This document shows, piece after piece, positions 53,242 through 63,701 of a DNA stretch of 64,000 bases. Positions within the stretch are counted from its first letter, which is position 1. The number at the start of each line of letters is the position of its first letter. Source of the stretch: Bacillus sp. (in: firmicutes) (GTDB lineage: Bacteria > Bacillota > Bacilli > Bacillales > Bacillaceae_J); NCBI GenBank assembly GCA_012842745.1, contig DUSF01000033.1:154156-218155 (forward strand). Direction: 5' to 3'. The notes under the pieces were generated by a model. It ran no database searches, was not told the origin of the DNA, and was given only the letters and a program-made list of their open reading frames with translations. The translations under genes and the position numbers were made by a program.

Positions 53242-53270
53242 AATATATTATAAAAAAAATATAATATATT
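53242..53270. promoter_or_regulatory. AT-rich inverted repeat upstream of livG
   Basis: AATATATTATA, seven A residues, TATAATATATT: a perfect 11-bp inverted repeat in the leader of the liv-ligase operon. It could be an operator for a local regulator or simply overlap -10 elements; no regulator gene is adjacent. Confidence 0.4.
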
Positions 53271-53337
53271 ATCTTTTATGAGACAAGCTGTAGGAATATG
53301 ATTCATTTCCGAAAAAAATTTGTACAAGCTTGCTAAT

Positions 53338-53378
53338 AAAAAATCCTAATCTAGTCTATGCTAGATTAGGATTTTTTA
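53338..53378. terminator. Terminator after the acetate-CoA ligase-like gene
   Basis: AAATCCTAATCTAG and CTAGATTAGGATTT form a perfect 14-bp stem with a 6-nt loop and T-runs on both strands. Confidence 0.9.
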
Positions 53379-55067
53379 TTAATGCTCGCCTGCTTTTAAA
53401 ACACGTCTCATAATTTTTCCTGAACGAGTCTTTGGAATTGTTTTGCAAAATTCAATAATACTTGGTACAGCATATTCTGGTAAACGGGTTTTAACAAATG
53501 AACGAATTTCTTCTTTTAGTTCATCACTTTCCTTGTAGCCATCATGAAGTACGATAAATGCTTTTATGATTTCGCCGTGACCTGGGTCGGGAATTCCGAT
53601 AACCCCTACTTCAGCCACAGCGAGGTGCTCAATTAGCTCGCTCTCAACTTCAAGTGGTCCGACACGCTCCCCATCTGTATTAATAACATCATCAACGCGA
53701 CCTTCAAACCAGAAATAGCCATCTTCATCCTTGTAAGCAGAATCACCTGTAACAAACCAGCCTGTTTCGAAATATTGCTCATATTTTTCTTGATCATTCC
53801 ATATCGCCCGCATCATCGCTGGCCATTTCGGCTTAATCGCTATATGTCCTGTACGATTTGGTGGCAATTCATTTCCAAAATCATCAACAATGGCAAGCTT
53901 AATCCCCGGCAATGGTTTCCCCATCGAGCCAGGGCGAATGGGATTAGAGCGGAAATTCGCACAAATACATGCTCCTGTTTCTGTCATCCACCAATTATCA
54001 TGGATACGTTGATTTAACACCTCTAGCCCCCATTGGATGACTTCAGGATTTAGCGGCTCACCGCCGGAAATAATATGGCGCAGTTTTGATAGGTCGTATT
54101 TTTTCGGAAGCTCCCTATCAGCAGCCATGATCATTTGTAAAGCTGTTGGAGCACTATACCACACATTTACACGATACTTTTCAAGCGTTTGAAACGTTGC
54201 CTGCACTCTAAAACGCCCGCCACGCATGACAATGGTCACGCCATTTAACCAAGGCGACCACATTCCCGCGGACGTCCCAGTAATCCAGCCAGGGTCAGCT
54301 GTACACCAATATACATCCCCTTCACGTAAGTCATAAGCCCATTTACCTGCTAAATATTGATGAACCATGGCATCATGGACTTGGAGGACACCCTTTGGCT
54401 TTCCTGTAAACCCTGCTGTATAGTGAAGAAGCATTGCTGTTTCACGGTCTACCCATTCAATTGTGTATTCATCAGATATGCTCATCAAATCTTGATACAA
54501 TATTTGATTGTCCGCTTTTTTCTCTTCGCCACCAACAATAATAATGTGTTTTAACTGTGGCAGTTCATCAATTGGAATACGTTCCACGAGCTCTGGTGTT
54601 GTTACAATAGCAACCGCTTCGCTGTCCTTTAAACGCTCCTTAACAACTTCATTCATAAATGCTTCAGTCATCGGACCAGCAATCGCCCCCATGCGGATAA
54701 TACCAAGAATGGAAATATACACTTCCGGACTACGCGGCATAAAAACAAAAACACGATCCCCTTTTTTAATCCCATATGTACGCAAACCATTCGCAAATCG
54801 ACAAGAAAGCGTTTGCAGTTCCCTGTATGTGTAAGCTTCATCACGAGCGCCATCGGTAAAGAAAAGCGCTGTTTGCTTAGCTTTTCCATCATTTACATGG
54901 CGGTCAATAGCCTCATAAACAATGTTAACATGTCCGGTTTTATACCAAGTAAATGTTTCCTCAACCGTTTTCCAATCCATATTTAGAGCGACTTCATCAT
55001 AGTTTTTTAGATTAGCTGTTTCGTCAATGAATAATATTTCCTCTTTCGCAGCGTTCGATTTCATCAT
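53379..55067 (-). CDS. acsA: Acetate-CoA ligase family protein
   Basis: 562 residues, close to Bacillus AcsA. Features are LLHYTAGFTGKPKGVLQVHD (modified P-loop, Ala-Gly-Phe in place of Ser-Gly-Ser), WCTADPGWITG, NWWMTETGACI, TGDSAYKDEDGYFWFEGRVDD and the catalytic Lys in SGKIMRR. It makes acetyl- or similar short acyl-CoA. It lies upstream of livG but is separated by a terminator and 200 nt, so it is its own unit. The symbol is by resemblance; paralogues with other substrates exist. Confidence 0.85.
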   Translation of the reverse strand: MMKSNAAKEEILFIDETANLKNYDEVALNMDWKTVEETFTWYKTGHVNIVYEAIDRHVNDGKAKQTALFFTDGARDEAYTYRELQTLSCRFANGLRTYGIKKGDRVFVFMPRSPEVYISILGIIRMGAIAGPMTEAFMNEVVKERLKDSEAVAIVTTPELVERIPIDELPQLKHIIIVGGEEKKADNQILYQDLMSISDEYTIEWVDRETAMLLHYTAGFTGKPKGVLQVHDAMVHQYLAGKWAYDLREGDVYWCTADPGWITGTSAGMWSPWLNGVTIVMRGGRFRVQATFQTLEKYRVNVWYSAPTALQMIMAADRELPKKYDLSKLRHIISGGEPLNPEVIQWGLEVLNQRIHDNWWMTETGACICANFRSNPIRPGSMGKPLPGIKLAIVDDFGNELPPNRTGHIAIKPKWPAMMRAIWNDQEKYEQYFETGWFVTGDSAYKDEDGYFWFEGRVDDVINTDGERVGPLEVESELIEHLAVAEVGVIGIPDPGHGEIIKAFIVLHDGYKESDELKEEIRSFVKTRLPEYAVPSIIEFCKTIPKTRSGKIMRRVLKAGEH

Positions 55068-55223
55068 TTCCTTTACCTCCAGAAATAAGATTATTTCCTG
55101 TTATATAAAACTACCATAAACCGACAAAACTTTAAAGATTTTTTTAAATGTTTCCAAAATTTTAACAAAGGGGGCCATCTTCAAAAAGCTAATAATCGCT
55201 ATTGGGGCCCCCTTCCATTCTCT

Positions 55224-58200
55224 CTACATTTCAATCAATAAACTTCCATCAAAGAAAAATAAATATTTTTCAACACGCGGTAGCTTCCAAATTTCCTGAA
55301 GTGCCTGTGCATATAAATCAATTTGCAGGCGGTAGCGTTCCACTAACGTTTCTTTGGCAATTGTCTCACTTTTGAAACGCCCTGTGATTGTATCTGTTTT
55401 ATAATCAAGTAACACAACACCAGCTTCGTCTTCAAAAACACAATCCATGACCCCTTGCACTAATACATTTGCAGTATCCTCTTCTTCCCAATCTGGATAA
55501 GCGTCTTTGGCAGACAAGGCCAAGCTAAAGGGGACTTCCCTCCGTACTTTTTTTGCGTTTTGCAGCCTTTGTCCTAATGGTGTTTCGAAAAATTGCACGA
55601 CGCTGTTTATATCAATGACCTTTTTTTGTTCCTCTGTTAATAATTCTTTTCTTACCATTGTTTCTAATTGGATAGCAATAGAATCGTTTGTAATCGCACT
55701 AGCCAAGTCAACATGCTGCATTACCATATGCATCGCCGTTCCCCGCTCTGCAGCTGTCAGCGATTTCTGTTGTAAAAATTTAGGCCTATCCTGTAGCGGG
55801 GCACTGAACCTTTTAATTAATTGCGTATCTGCATATGCATCAGTCACTTGTTTTCTTGATTTGATTTCTGAAACAGATTGCTTTGAGCGCTTCGTTTGCG
55901 CTTGTGCATATGGGTACTTCCAGGAAAGCTGAGTAAAAACATGTTGTTGAAAATTACTTTTAATTGGAACAGTCTGCCAATGCTCCATTTGCTTAAGTAG
56001 TTCCATATCTTGTTCTATGATAGAACGTGAATCATTTGGAAAGTTTTCGGCGTTAAGGATATTGACCTCCCATTTAGAAGAATGGGAAGATATTTCGTTT
56101 GTGTAATCTTTTGAGCTTAGCACTGTACAAGCTTGATGGCGAACTAATGCTGGCCCAACCCAATCTAAATATCGTTTCGCCTTTGCCCGCACATAATCTG
56201 GCAGTAACCACTCTTCTCCGTCAACTTCGTCATTCCACTTTTTAATCATTTTTTTGCTATCGTTAACAGTAGCGATTAGATAGAGCTTTTCTCTCGCCCT
56301 TGTAAGGGCAACATAAAGAACACGCATTTCTTCGGCTAAAAGCTCCATTTGCAAGCGGCGTTTCATTGCAAGGAGCGGCAGCGTTGGATAGCTTATACGC
56401 AGCGTTGGGTTGACGAGCTTAGAGCCAAATCCTAACTCTTTATGAAGTAATACCTTTTTTCGTAAATCCTGCATATTAAATTGCCGCCCAAGTCCAGCCA
56501 CGAAAACAATTGGAAATTCCAAGCCTTTACTTTTATGAATGGTCATAATTCTAACGACATCTTCCTGTTCACCAAGAGCACGCGCTGTTCCAAGGTCTTC
56601 GCCGCGATCCTGCATGCGTTCGATAAAACGTAAGAAACGGAAAAGCCCTCGGAAAGATGTTTCTTCATATTGCTTTCCTCGGTCATAAAGAGCTCTCAAG
56701 TTCGCTTGGCGCTGTTTTCCGCCAGCTAAGCCGCCAACATAATCATAATAGCCGGTATCCCTATATAATTGCCAAACTAATTCAGATAAGACCCCTTCTC
56801 CTGCTCTTTTTCTCCAAATTTTTAGCTGTTTATAGAACAAATCAAGTTTTTCGGTCAATTCTTTGTTTGTACCTGATCTCGTATAGCCTTTTACACTATC
56901 AAAATAATGATTGTTCTTTTCATGAATGCGAATCATTGCCAACTGTTCTTCCGTTATGCCAACAATCGGAGACCGAAGTACGGCTACAAGCGGGATATCC
57001 TGATACGGGTTATCGATGATTTTGAGCAGCGACATCATCACAGATACTTCTGTTGCTTCAAAATAACCAGTTGATAGCTCCGCATACACCGGAATCCCTA
57101 AGTCTTTAAATTCCTCCATCATCGCTTCAGCCCAAGGCATGGAACGGAGCAATATAACAATATCCCGATAGGTGATATTGCGTTCCCTTCCACTTTTATC
57201 AGTCACTTTATAAGGCTTCTCGATTAATTCTTTAATTTTAAGCCCAATCACCCTTGCTTCCAGTTGGGCATTTTCTAATTCAGCCAAGTCAACGGAAACG
57301 TCATCCGCTTCTTCGTCATCATTTTCGTTTCGGTCGGTCTCCCCATTTGCCGTTTCCTCTAAAGTTGGGTCTTTTTTGTCAATTAGAATTAGTTCGGCTT
57401 TTGTTTCTTCAGAATTAGGGTAATTCAAATTCCCTAACTTTAATTCAGCATCCTCATCATAGTCAATTTCGCCGACTGTTTGATTCATAATTTGTTTAAA
57501 AATAAAATTTGTTCCGTCCAATACTTCAGCACGACTGCGAAAGTTTTTTGATAAATCAATGCGAATGCCTAGTGAGTTTTCCGAATCCTCTTTTGAAAAC
57601 AGTCTATATTTTGTCAGGAAAAGATGCGGTTCCGCTAAACGGAAGCGATAAATGGATTGTTTCACGTCGCCAACCATGAATAAATTATTAGAGCAGGATA
57701 CTAATTTAATAATCGTTTCTTGAACTAAGTTTACATCCTGATACTCATCGACAAGTACTTCTGCAAATAACTCACGGAAGTCTTCGGCAACTGCAGATGG
57801 TATAAGTTTATCAATCGTTGATCTTTCATCCGTCAATATTTGCAGGCAAAAATGCTCTAAATCCGCAAAATCGACAAGCCCTTTTTCTTTTTTTACGATT
57901 TCGTAGCGCCGTGAAAATTCCTTTACTAGTTCGATTAGCATTTCCACAACCGGTTTCATTTCCTGAATATCTTTCAGAAAGTACTTAGGTTGGCGGCTGA
58001 AAAGCTCGTCTTTAAGCGCAGTCATTCGCTTTTTCACTTGCTCTCGTAAGTTTTTTACATTTTCTTGGAGCGATTTATCATACTCTTCACCTTTGCACGG
58101 TTTCAGTTTTGAAAAATTAACATTCTGCATCGCATCATAAAGCGTTTGCCACGACTGTTTATTCGCCGTTAATAACTCCTGAACAATACTTTGATCAAGG

Positions 58201-58982
58201 TCGATATTGGCAGCATACGGAGCAGGGCCGCCAGGCTCTTTTGTTAGCTCTAAAGCACGGTTTAATATCTCTGTACACCCGCTTAATTGAATCGTAATAT
58301 CCTCACTTAAATCTTTCATCCATGCTAAATCGTCAATCTCACTGCTCTCATCAATCTCATAAAAACGAATAATTTGCTCTAGCCATTCATTGGGCCAAGG
58401 GTATGAGCGGGCAAAATCATATAGCCTTCTAATTAGAAGCTGCAGTTCTAAATCACTGCGATCATTACTATATCTGTCAACTAAATCATAAAAGCGGTCA
58501 TTTTCTTCTACACTATATTGCTCTTCAAAAAGCTCGTCCATGACTTCTTCCATCAATAACTCTGCTTCTGTTTCATCAGCAATGCGAAATCCCGGATCTA
58601 AATCGATATGATAATAATATTTTTTAAGGACATGTAAGCAAAATGAATGAAGCGTTGAAATCGCTGCTTTGTTTAATAATGTCAACTGCATTCGCAAATG
58701 AAGCGAACCTGGGTGTTTAGCAATTTCTTTTTCTAATGCTTCGCCAATTCTTTTTCTCATTTCAGCAGCAGCGGCATTTGTAAATGTCACAACTAATAAG
58801 CGGTCGACATCAACTGGATTTTGAACGGAGGTAATTTTTTTTATAATTCGTTCAACTAAAACCGCTGTTTTCCCCGAGCCTGCAGCAGCAGCAACAAGAA
58901 TATCTTTGCCACCCGCTGTGATGGCTCGCCATTGGTCATCTGTCCACGTACTATTTTCAGGTTTTTGAATATCATGGTTCAT
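55224..58982 (-). CDS. addA: AddA, ATP-dependent helicase/nuclease subunit A
   Basis: 1252 residues. SF1A helicase motif I AAAGSGKTAVLVERI (about 34), motif II VDEYQDVNLVQ (about 410), motif III GDVKQSIYRFR, motif VI in YVALTRAREKL. The C-terminal RecB-type nuclease has VLLDYKTDTI. AddAB processes double-strand breaks for RecA at Chi sites. The ATG at 58982 overlaps the end of addB by 11 nt. Confidence 0.97.
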   Translation of the reverse strand: MNHDIQKPENSTWTDDQWRAITAGGKDILVAAAAGSGKTAVLVERIIKKITSVQNPVDVDRLLVVTFTNAAAAEMRKRIGEALEKEIAKHPGSLHLRMQLTLLNKAAISTLHSFCLHVLKKYYYHIDLDPGFRIADETEAELLMEEVMDELFEEQYSVEENDRFYDLVDRYSNDRSDLELQLLIRRLYDFARSYPWPNEWLEQIIRFYEIDESSEIDDLAWMKDLSEDITIQLSGCTEILNRALELTKEPGGPAPYAANIDLDQSIVQELLTANKQSWQTLYDAMQNVNFSKLKPCKGEEYDKSLQENVKNLREQVKKRMTALKDELFSRQPKYFLKDIQEMKPVVEMLIELVKEFSRRYEIVKKEKGLVDFADLEHFCLQILTDERSTIDKLIPSAVAEDFRELFAEVLVDEYQDVNLVQETIIKLVSCSNNLFMVGDVKQSIYRFRLAEPHLFLTKYRLFSKEDSENSLGIRIDLSKNFRSRAEVLDGTNFIFKQIMNQTVGEIDYDEDAELKLGNLNYPNSEETKAELILIDKKDPTLEETANGETDRNENDDEEADDVSVDLAELENAQLEARVIGLKIKELIEKPYKVTDKSGRERNITYRDIVILLRSMPWAEAMMEEFKDLGIPVYAELSTGYFEATEVSVMMSLLKIIDNPYQDIPLVAVLRSPIVGITEEQLAMIRIHEKNNHYFDSVKGYTRSGTNKELTEKLDLFYKQLKIWRKRAGEGVLSELVWQLYRDTGYYDYVGGLAGGKQRQANLRALYDRGKQYEETSFRGLFRFLRFIERMQDRGEDLGTARALGEQEDVVRIMTIHKSKGLEFPIVFVAGLGRQFNMQDLRKKVLLHKELGFGSKLVNPTLRISYPTLPLLAMKRRLQMELLAEEMRVLYVALTRAREKLYLIATVNDSKKMIKKWNDEVDGEEWLLPDYVRAKAKRYLDWVGPALVRHQACTVLSSKDYTNEISSHSSKWEVNILNAENFPNDSRSIIEQDMELLKQMEHWQTVPIKSNFQQHVFTQLSWKYPYAQAQTKRSKQSVSEIKSRKQVTDAYADTQLIKRFSAPLQDRPKFLQQKSLTAAERGTAMHMVMQHVDLASAITNDSIAIQLETMVRKELLTEEQKKVIDINSVVQFFETPLGQRLQNAKKVRREVPFSLALSAKDAYPDWEEEDTANVLVQGVMDCVFEDEAGVVLLDYKTDTITGRFKSETIAKETLVERYRLQIDLYAQALQEIWKLPRVEKYLFFFDGSLLIEM

Positions 58983-61900
58983 CGCCCTCTCCCCCCTTCA
59001 TACGAATTTTTTCTAAAATAGCATCATCTTTCTCTGGGACTAAAATTTTATAGTTGTTACCTTGTTGTGAACGGTCAAATTGACAGATTGCTTTATACGA
59101 ACAAAAGGCGCATGGGGTGTGATTTTTCATTTTATACGGTTCAATATCAATGACCCCATCTGTGATTGCCGTGCCAATATCTTGGATTTTTGTGCGAACA
59201 TAGCTTCTTAAATGGTCAAAGTCCTGTGAACTGGCAACTGATGAATTGCTGTAAAAGTCGCCGTCTTTTTTTAAGGCAACTGGGATGACCTCAGAATAGC
59301 CTGTCTCAAGCGATTGGTCCATAAGGCGAACGGCCTCTTCGTTAGCAACGAGCAGCCCTTTCATTTTAAAGCGCTTATAAATTTCTTTTTCAATTTCCTC
59401 GAAGGTTGGAACGCTAGACTTGTTTAGCATCGGATTATGGACATGAAAATATAGTACACCAGCGGGTGATGCTTCCGTGCCAATCCACTCTTTAGAATTC
59501 GTAATAACAACATCTAGGTACGTTAGCATTTGTAATGCTAAGCCATAATAAACCTCTGTTAAATTTAATGCTTTTTGGCTAGATTTATAATCAATGACTC
59601 TTACATACACGCCTTGATCTCCTACTGATTTATCAACCCGATCAATCCGGCCAACAACCTCCATCTTACAGCCGTTTTTCAATGTAAACGTAAGCGGTGC
59701 TAACGGTCCCTTTGGTCCAAATGGGAGTTCCAGGCCAATCGGTTCAAAACCACTTATTTTTGCATGCTCGCTTAGAACAATCGAAGCTCGGCCAACAACC
59801 TGCTGCAATTTTCTCTTTATATAGTGAAAACGGTTTGAGCTAAGGAGTATTTCTTTTTGAATATTTGGTGCTAATTTCTCGACTGCCTGATAAGCAAGTT
59901 GTTCACATTGTTGTTTTGTAAGATTAGCCCATTGTAAATGATTTTGCTGTATTGATTCGGTAATCAATTTTAAAGCGGCATGGAATAACCGCCCAATATC
60001 TGGGGCCTCAAGCCGGAAAATTTGCCGCTCCTCTAAGCGCAGTCCATACGTAATAAATTGTGAATACGGACAGGCTTGAAATAATTCCATCCTCGATACG
60101 CTAGCTTTAATTTCTTCTCCATATAAGTCGCGGCTAATTTCCTCTGGCAATGTTTTCGCCGTATTTATGTAAAATAAACTTCCTACTATTCTCTTCCCAT
60201 ACGTTTCCCATTGGTTATTTTGGATAAGCCAATTATAGACATCCCACCATAATTCATGTACGGGATAACCCCTTTTCCAATTTTGTAGTTGAATCGATAA
60301 ATAGGACATCGTCTTTTTCGGATTTGTTACATATTGTAATTGACGTGGCGGCTCCTCTTCACTTGGCTCGTTAAGGATAAGCTTTTCTTTTAAAGCTGGA
60401 AAAAGATCCTTTAGTCTGTTAATCAAAATTGATGGGACTAAAGATTTTCCTTCATCATCTGCTAATGGATAACTTATATAAAGTAAATCTGAAGCGCTTG
60501 TTAACGCTAGATAAATTAAAAACTGCTCGTCCAATAGCTGCTGTTTGCTCCCAGGTGCTAATGTGAAGCCAGTACTAGCTAAAAACTCCCGTTCTTCCTC
60601 AGTCACAACTCCTTCTTCAACAGGCTTTAACGGGATAACACCATCATTTGCCCCTAAAATAAACGCACATTTAATATTCGAAAAACGCGAGCGTTCCATA
60701 TTGCCAACCAATACTTGGTCCATCGCTGGTGGAACTGTTGCAAAATGCATATTTTCTAAACCAGCATGAATCATTTTCCTGAACAACTCAAAAGATAATT
60801 CTTCCTCACCCATTAAGGATGCCATTTGATCTAATAACTCTAAAACGGATTGCCATACTTGGCTATGATCCCTTGACTCCGTTAATCTTCCTGCTTCCTC
60901 TGCTTCAATGCAAAGGCGATTGACTTTTTTCGGAATATGCAAGTCATCTAAGAAATAAAAAAGGGCTTCACAATAGTCTCTTGCTGTTTCGGCAGTTTTA
61001 ATCGTTTTCTCAAAAGCGATAAATGGCTCTGTTATAAGTGAGCGCAAATCATTAATCTTCTGCTCATATTCTTTTTCTTTATCAGTTTTCGGAATGGCCT
61101 GTCCTTCAACCGCTTGATAACGCCGATATTCCCAAGGTTTTTTATCTGTCCAGCGCTTTCCTTGGATTCCATAGGCCAGCACATAGTTTTCAAATTTGTC
61201 CATGTCTTCCTTGATGCGGTCTTTGTTACCTTCATACGGAAAAAGTAAATCCGTTTTTACACAGCGGAAAATCGGCTCATAGCGCCACCCACTTTGAATG
61301 ACATCTAAAGCAGAACGAATAAACTCAACGAGCGGATGATTTAACATCAATCTTTTTTGGTCTAAAAACACCGGAATTTCGTAATCCTCAAAGACGGTTT
61401 TTAATAAATCATGGTACGAATGACTGTCCCTTAGTAAAATCGCAAAATCACGCCAACGGTAGTTTTTTAATCGAACTAAATGCAATATTTCTCGGGCAAT
61501 ACTTTCCACTTCAGCACGGCGGTTAACAGCGGCATTTACGTTAATAGTAAAAGCTTCTGTATCATCAGTAAATTTGATGCTTGGACGGCTGTCATAGTTT
61601 TTTTCTAAATGATTGAGTGCAGGTGAATGCAGAAATCTAAATGGCTCCTCCAATAATATTGGCGTTTCGACCTTTATCCCGTTTTCTTTGGCGAAATTCA
61701 AAATATTGAAATATGTATTTGTAGTCATTCTGAACAAATTAAGCTCATGTAGATCATTGTATAATTGCTGCTGGTCAAGGGTAAGCGCCAATGTCACACT
61801 GTTACAATGCTTCAATAGCTCGCTAAGGATCTCTAACTCTTGTGGAGTAAAGCTATGGAAACCGTCCACATAAATATCGGCACCCTTTAGTTCTTCCGAT

Positions 61901-62493
61901 TTCGCAATCTTTTCCGCCAAAAGCCGCAAGTAATCCTCTGAATCTACATAATAGCTCATTAAATAATTTTCATAGTCCTGATATATTAAATGAAAATCAA
62001 AAAGCTTATTTGCGATTCTTTCTTTGTTGCTAGTTGCAAGATTTGTTTGCGAAAGCTCATTGTATTTTTCGTGAAGATGATTTGGCGTAAGAGAGTAACG
62101 CTTAAATTCTGCGATAATATCTTCAAGCTGCACTATAAATCCATTTTGGTCCGCTGCTCTTGTAAAAACCTTCAACTCATCTTTCCGATGCTCAATTATT
62201 TTCCGTAATAACATATGCAAGCCAGTACTATTAAGATGAAAACGGCTAAACCCTTCTGTTTCTTGGAGAATCCGCCATGCTAACCGTGTAAAACTAAACA
62301 CTTGTGAGCGAATCATCCCATTTAAACCTGGTGTGTTGATTAACTGATATTCTATTTGAAATGTCATTTGATCAGGGACAAGATATATAATTGGTGGGCC
62401 TAACGGATTTTGCTTTAGTTTTTCAATCACTTCGTTAAGTAAATATGTAGATTTTCCGCTCCCTGCTCTCCCCAAGACGAATCGTAAAGACAT
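58972..62493 (-). CDS. addB: AddB, ATP-dependent helicase/deoxyribonuclease subunit B
   Basis: 1173 residues. Walker A GRAGSGKST (8-16) is near the N-terminus. The C-terminal nuclease has VIDYKSSQ, and cysteines in FQACPYSQF and CAFCSYKAICQF form the AddB iron-sulfur cluster. It works with AddA in break repair and Chi recognition. The ATG at 62493 heads the addBA operon. Confidence 0.97.
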   Translation of the reverse strand: MSLRFVLGRAGSGKSTYLLNEVIEKLKQNPLGPPIIYLVPDQMTFQIEYQLINTPGLNGMIRSQVFSFTRLAWRILQETEGFSRFHLNSTGLHMLLRKIIEHRKDELKVFTRAADQNGFIVQLEDIIAEFKRYSLTPNHLHEKYNELSQTNLATSNKERIANKLFDFHLIYQDYENYLMSYYVDSEDYLRLLAEKIAKSEELKGADIYVDGFHSFTPQELEILSELLKHCNSVTLALTLDQQQLYNDLHELNLFRMTTNTYFNILNFAKENGIKVETPILLEEPFRFLHSPALNHLEKNYDSRPSIKFTDDTEAFTINVNAAVNRRAEVESIAREILHLVRLKNYRWRDFAILLRDSHSYHDLLKTVFEDYEIPVFLDQKRLMLNHPLVEFIRSALDVIQSGWRYEPIFRCVKTDLLFPYEGNKDRIKEDMDKFENYVLAYGIQGKRWTDKKPWEYRRYQAVEGQAIPKTDKEKEYEQKINDLRSLITEPFIAFEKTIKTAETARDYCEALFYFLDDLHIPKKVNRLCIEAEEAGRLTESRDHSQVWQSVLELLDQMASLMGEEELSFELFRKMIHAGLENMHFATVPPAMDQVLVGNMERSRFSNIKCAFILGANDGVIPLKPVEEGVVTEEEREFLASTGFTLAPGSKQQLLDEQFLIYLALTSASDLLYISYPLADDEGKSLVPSILINRLKDLFPALKEKLILNEPSEEEPPRQLQYVTNPKKTMSYLSIQLQNWKRGYPVHELWWDVYNWLIQNNQWETYGKRIVGSLFYINTAKTLPEEISRDLYGEEIKASVSRMELFQACPYSQFITYGLRLEERQIFRLEAPDIGRLFHAALKLITESIQQNHLQWANLTKQQCEQLAYQAVEKLAPNIQKEILLSSNRFHYIKRKLQQVVGRASIVLSEHAKISGFEPIGLELPFGPKGPLAPLTFTLKNGCKMEVVGRIDRVDKSVGDQGVYVRVIDYKSSQKALNLTEVYYGLALQMLTYLDVVITNSKEWIGTEASPAGVLYFHVHNPMLNKSSVPTFEEIEKEIYKRFKMKGLLVANEEAVRLMDQSLETGYSEVIPVALKKDGDFYSNSSVASSQDFDHLRSYVRTKIQDIGTAITDGVIDIEPYKMKNHTPCAFCSYKAICQFDRSQQGNNYKILVPEKDDAILEKIRMKGGEGDEP

Positions 62494-62560
62494 CTTTAGC
62501 CCCCCTACAAAGAAAAATATGTTTATTTGTTAAACTCATTATAACATTTTAAGAAAATAG

Positions 62561-62596
62561 AACGGGAATCATTCGACTGCTTTGATTCCCGTTTTT
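62561..62596. terminator. Hairpin upstream of addB
   Basis: AACGGGAATCA and TGATTCCCGTT form an 11-bp stem around 11 nt, with TTTTT on the plus strand. It probably ends transcription coming from the remnant and tRNA side. Confidence 0.7.
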
Positions 62597-62634
62597 AATA
62601 GTTGAGCTTTCTATTTAAAAAAGTATTTGTCCAC

Positions 62635-62844
62635 CTATTTATTTTTATCCAAATCAATTTCAATTATCTTCTTATCTACGGTTGTCGTTTTTTCTACTTC
62701 AGTGATTAATGAGATAGGACCTATTGTTTTAGCAAATTCTCTTTTAAAAGATAATTGAGTTGGGCTTGTTCGTTCTGCAACCATTTCCCCAATAATTCTT
62801 TCACCGTTTCTATCTTCCAGTATTAAAGCAATTGAGACGTCGCC
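62635..62844 (-). pseudogene. 3' remnant of an unrecognised gene
   Basis: An open frame of 69 codons ends at 62635 and is closed upstream by a stop at 62845-62847. It reads DVSIALILEDRNGERIIGEM, VAERTSPTQLSFKREFAKTI and ends VDKKIIEIDLDKNK. Amino-acid use looks protein-like, but no start with a ribosome binding site exists; the first ATG is 20 codons in. On the other strand just beyond, a short frame ending YIHGLPSFK (stop near 62900) looks like another fragment. The stretch 62494-62952 appears to be a decayed region. Confidence 0.45.
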
Positions 62845-62952
62845 TTATGGTGTAAATCAATATGGTGGTGTTGGTTACATCCATGGATTACCATCATTTA
62901 AATAGTTTGTTAGTAAAAAAAAGACCAAGAGTTTTCTCTTGATCCTTTGTGA

Positions 62953-63024
62953 TGACCCGTACGGGATTCGAACCCGTGTTACCGCCGTGAAAGGGCGGTG
63001 TCTTAACCGCTTGACCAACGGGCC
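62953..63024 (-). tRNA. tRNA-Glu (TTC)
   Basis: Cloverleaf with acceptor GGCCCGT, anticodon TTC in CCCTTTCACGG and T-loop GGTTCGAATCC. CCA is not encoded. Confidence 0.95.
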
Positions 63025-63043
63025 ATATTATATATATAAATGG

Positions 63044-63131
63044 CGGAGAAGGAGGGATTTGAACCCTCGCGCCGGTTACCCGACCTACTCCCTTAGCAGG
63101 GGAGCCTCTTCAGCCACTTGAGTACTTCTCC
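63044..63131 (-). tRNA. tRNA-Ser (GCT)
   Basis: Acceptor GGAGAAG/CTTCTCC, anticodon GCT in CCTGCTAAG, long variable arm GTCGGGTAACCGGC. CCA is encoded (63041-63043). Confidence 0.95.
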
Positions 63132-63137
63132 AAATGG

Positions 63138-63209
63138 CTCCACAGGCAGGATTCGAACCTGCGACCGATCGGTTAACAGCCGATAGCTCTACCACTGAGC
63201 TACTGTGGA
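63138..63209 (-). tRNA. tRNA-Asn (GTT)
   Basis: Acceptor TCCACAG/CTGTGGA, anticodon GTT in GCTGTTAACC. CCA is encoded. Confidence 0.95.
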
Positions 63210-63215
63210 ATGAAA

Positions 63216-63289
<74 letters not shown>

Positions 63290-63299
63290 ATAAAAATGG

Positions 63300-63370
63300 A
63301 GCGGGTGATGGGAATCGAACCCACGACATCAGCTTGGAAGGCTGAAGTTTTACCATTAAACTACACCCGC
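63300..63370 (-). tRNA. tRNA-Gly (TCC)
   Basis: Acceptor GCGGGTG/CACCCGC, anticodon TCC in CCTTCCAAGC. CCA is encoded. Confidence 0.95.
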
Positions 63371-63398
63371 AATTGGGTATCATTTAATATTAAAATGG

Positions 63399-63470
63399 CT
63401 GGGCTAACTGGATTCGAACCAGTGAATGACGGAGTCAAAGTCCGTTGCCTTACCGCTTGGCTATAGCCCA
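63399..63470 (-). tRNA. tRNA-Gln (TTG)
   Basis: Acceptor TGGGCTA/TAGCCCA, anticodon TTG in ACTTTGACTC. CCA is encoded. Confidence 0.95.
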
Positions 63471-63496
63471 TTGAATAAACATCGTGAATAAAATGG

Positions 63497-63569
<73 letters not shown>

Positions 63570-63581
63570 AAATAATAATGG

Positions 63582-63671
63582 CGGAGGAAGAGGGATTCGA
63601 ACCCCCGCGCGGTTTAACCCGCCTGTCGGTTTTCAAGACCGATCCCTTCAGCCGGACTTGGGTATTCCTCC
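63582..63671 (-). tRNA. tRNA-Ser (TGA)
   Basis: Acceptor GGAGGAA/TTCCTCC, anticodon TGA in TCTTGAAAACC, long variable arm. CCA is encoded. Confidence 0.95.
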
Positions 63672-63701
63672 GTAATAACTAAATAAAATATATTGTAAAA
63701 G

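Noticed and set aside
55507..57019. Long plus-strand frames opposite addA
   Set aside because: Antisense shadows of the helicase gene without start signals.
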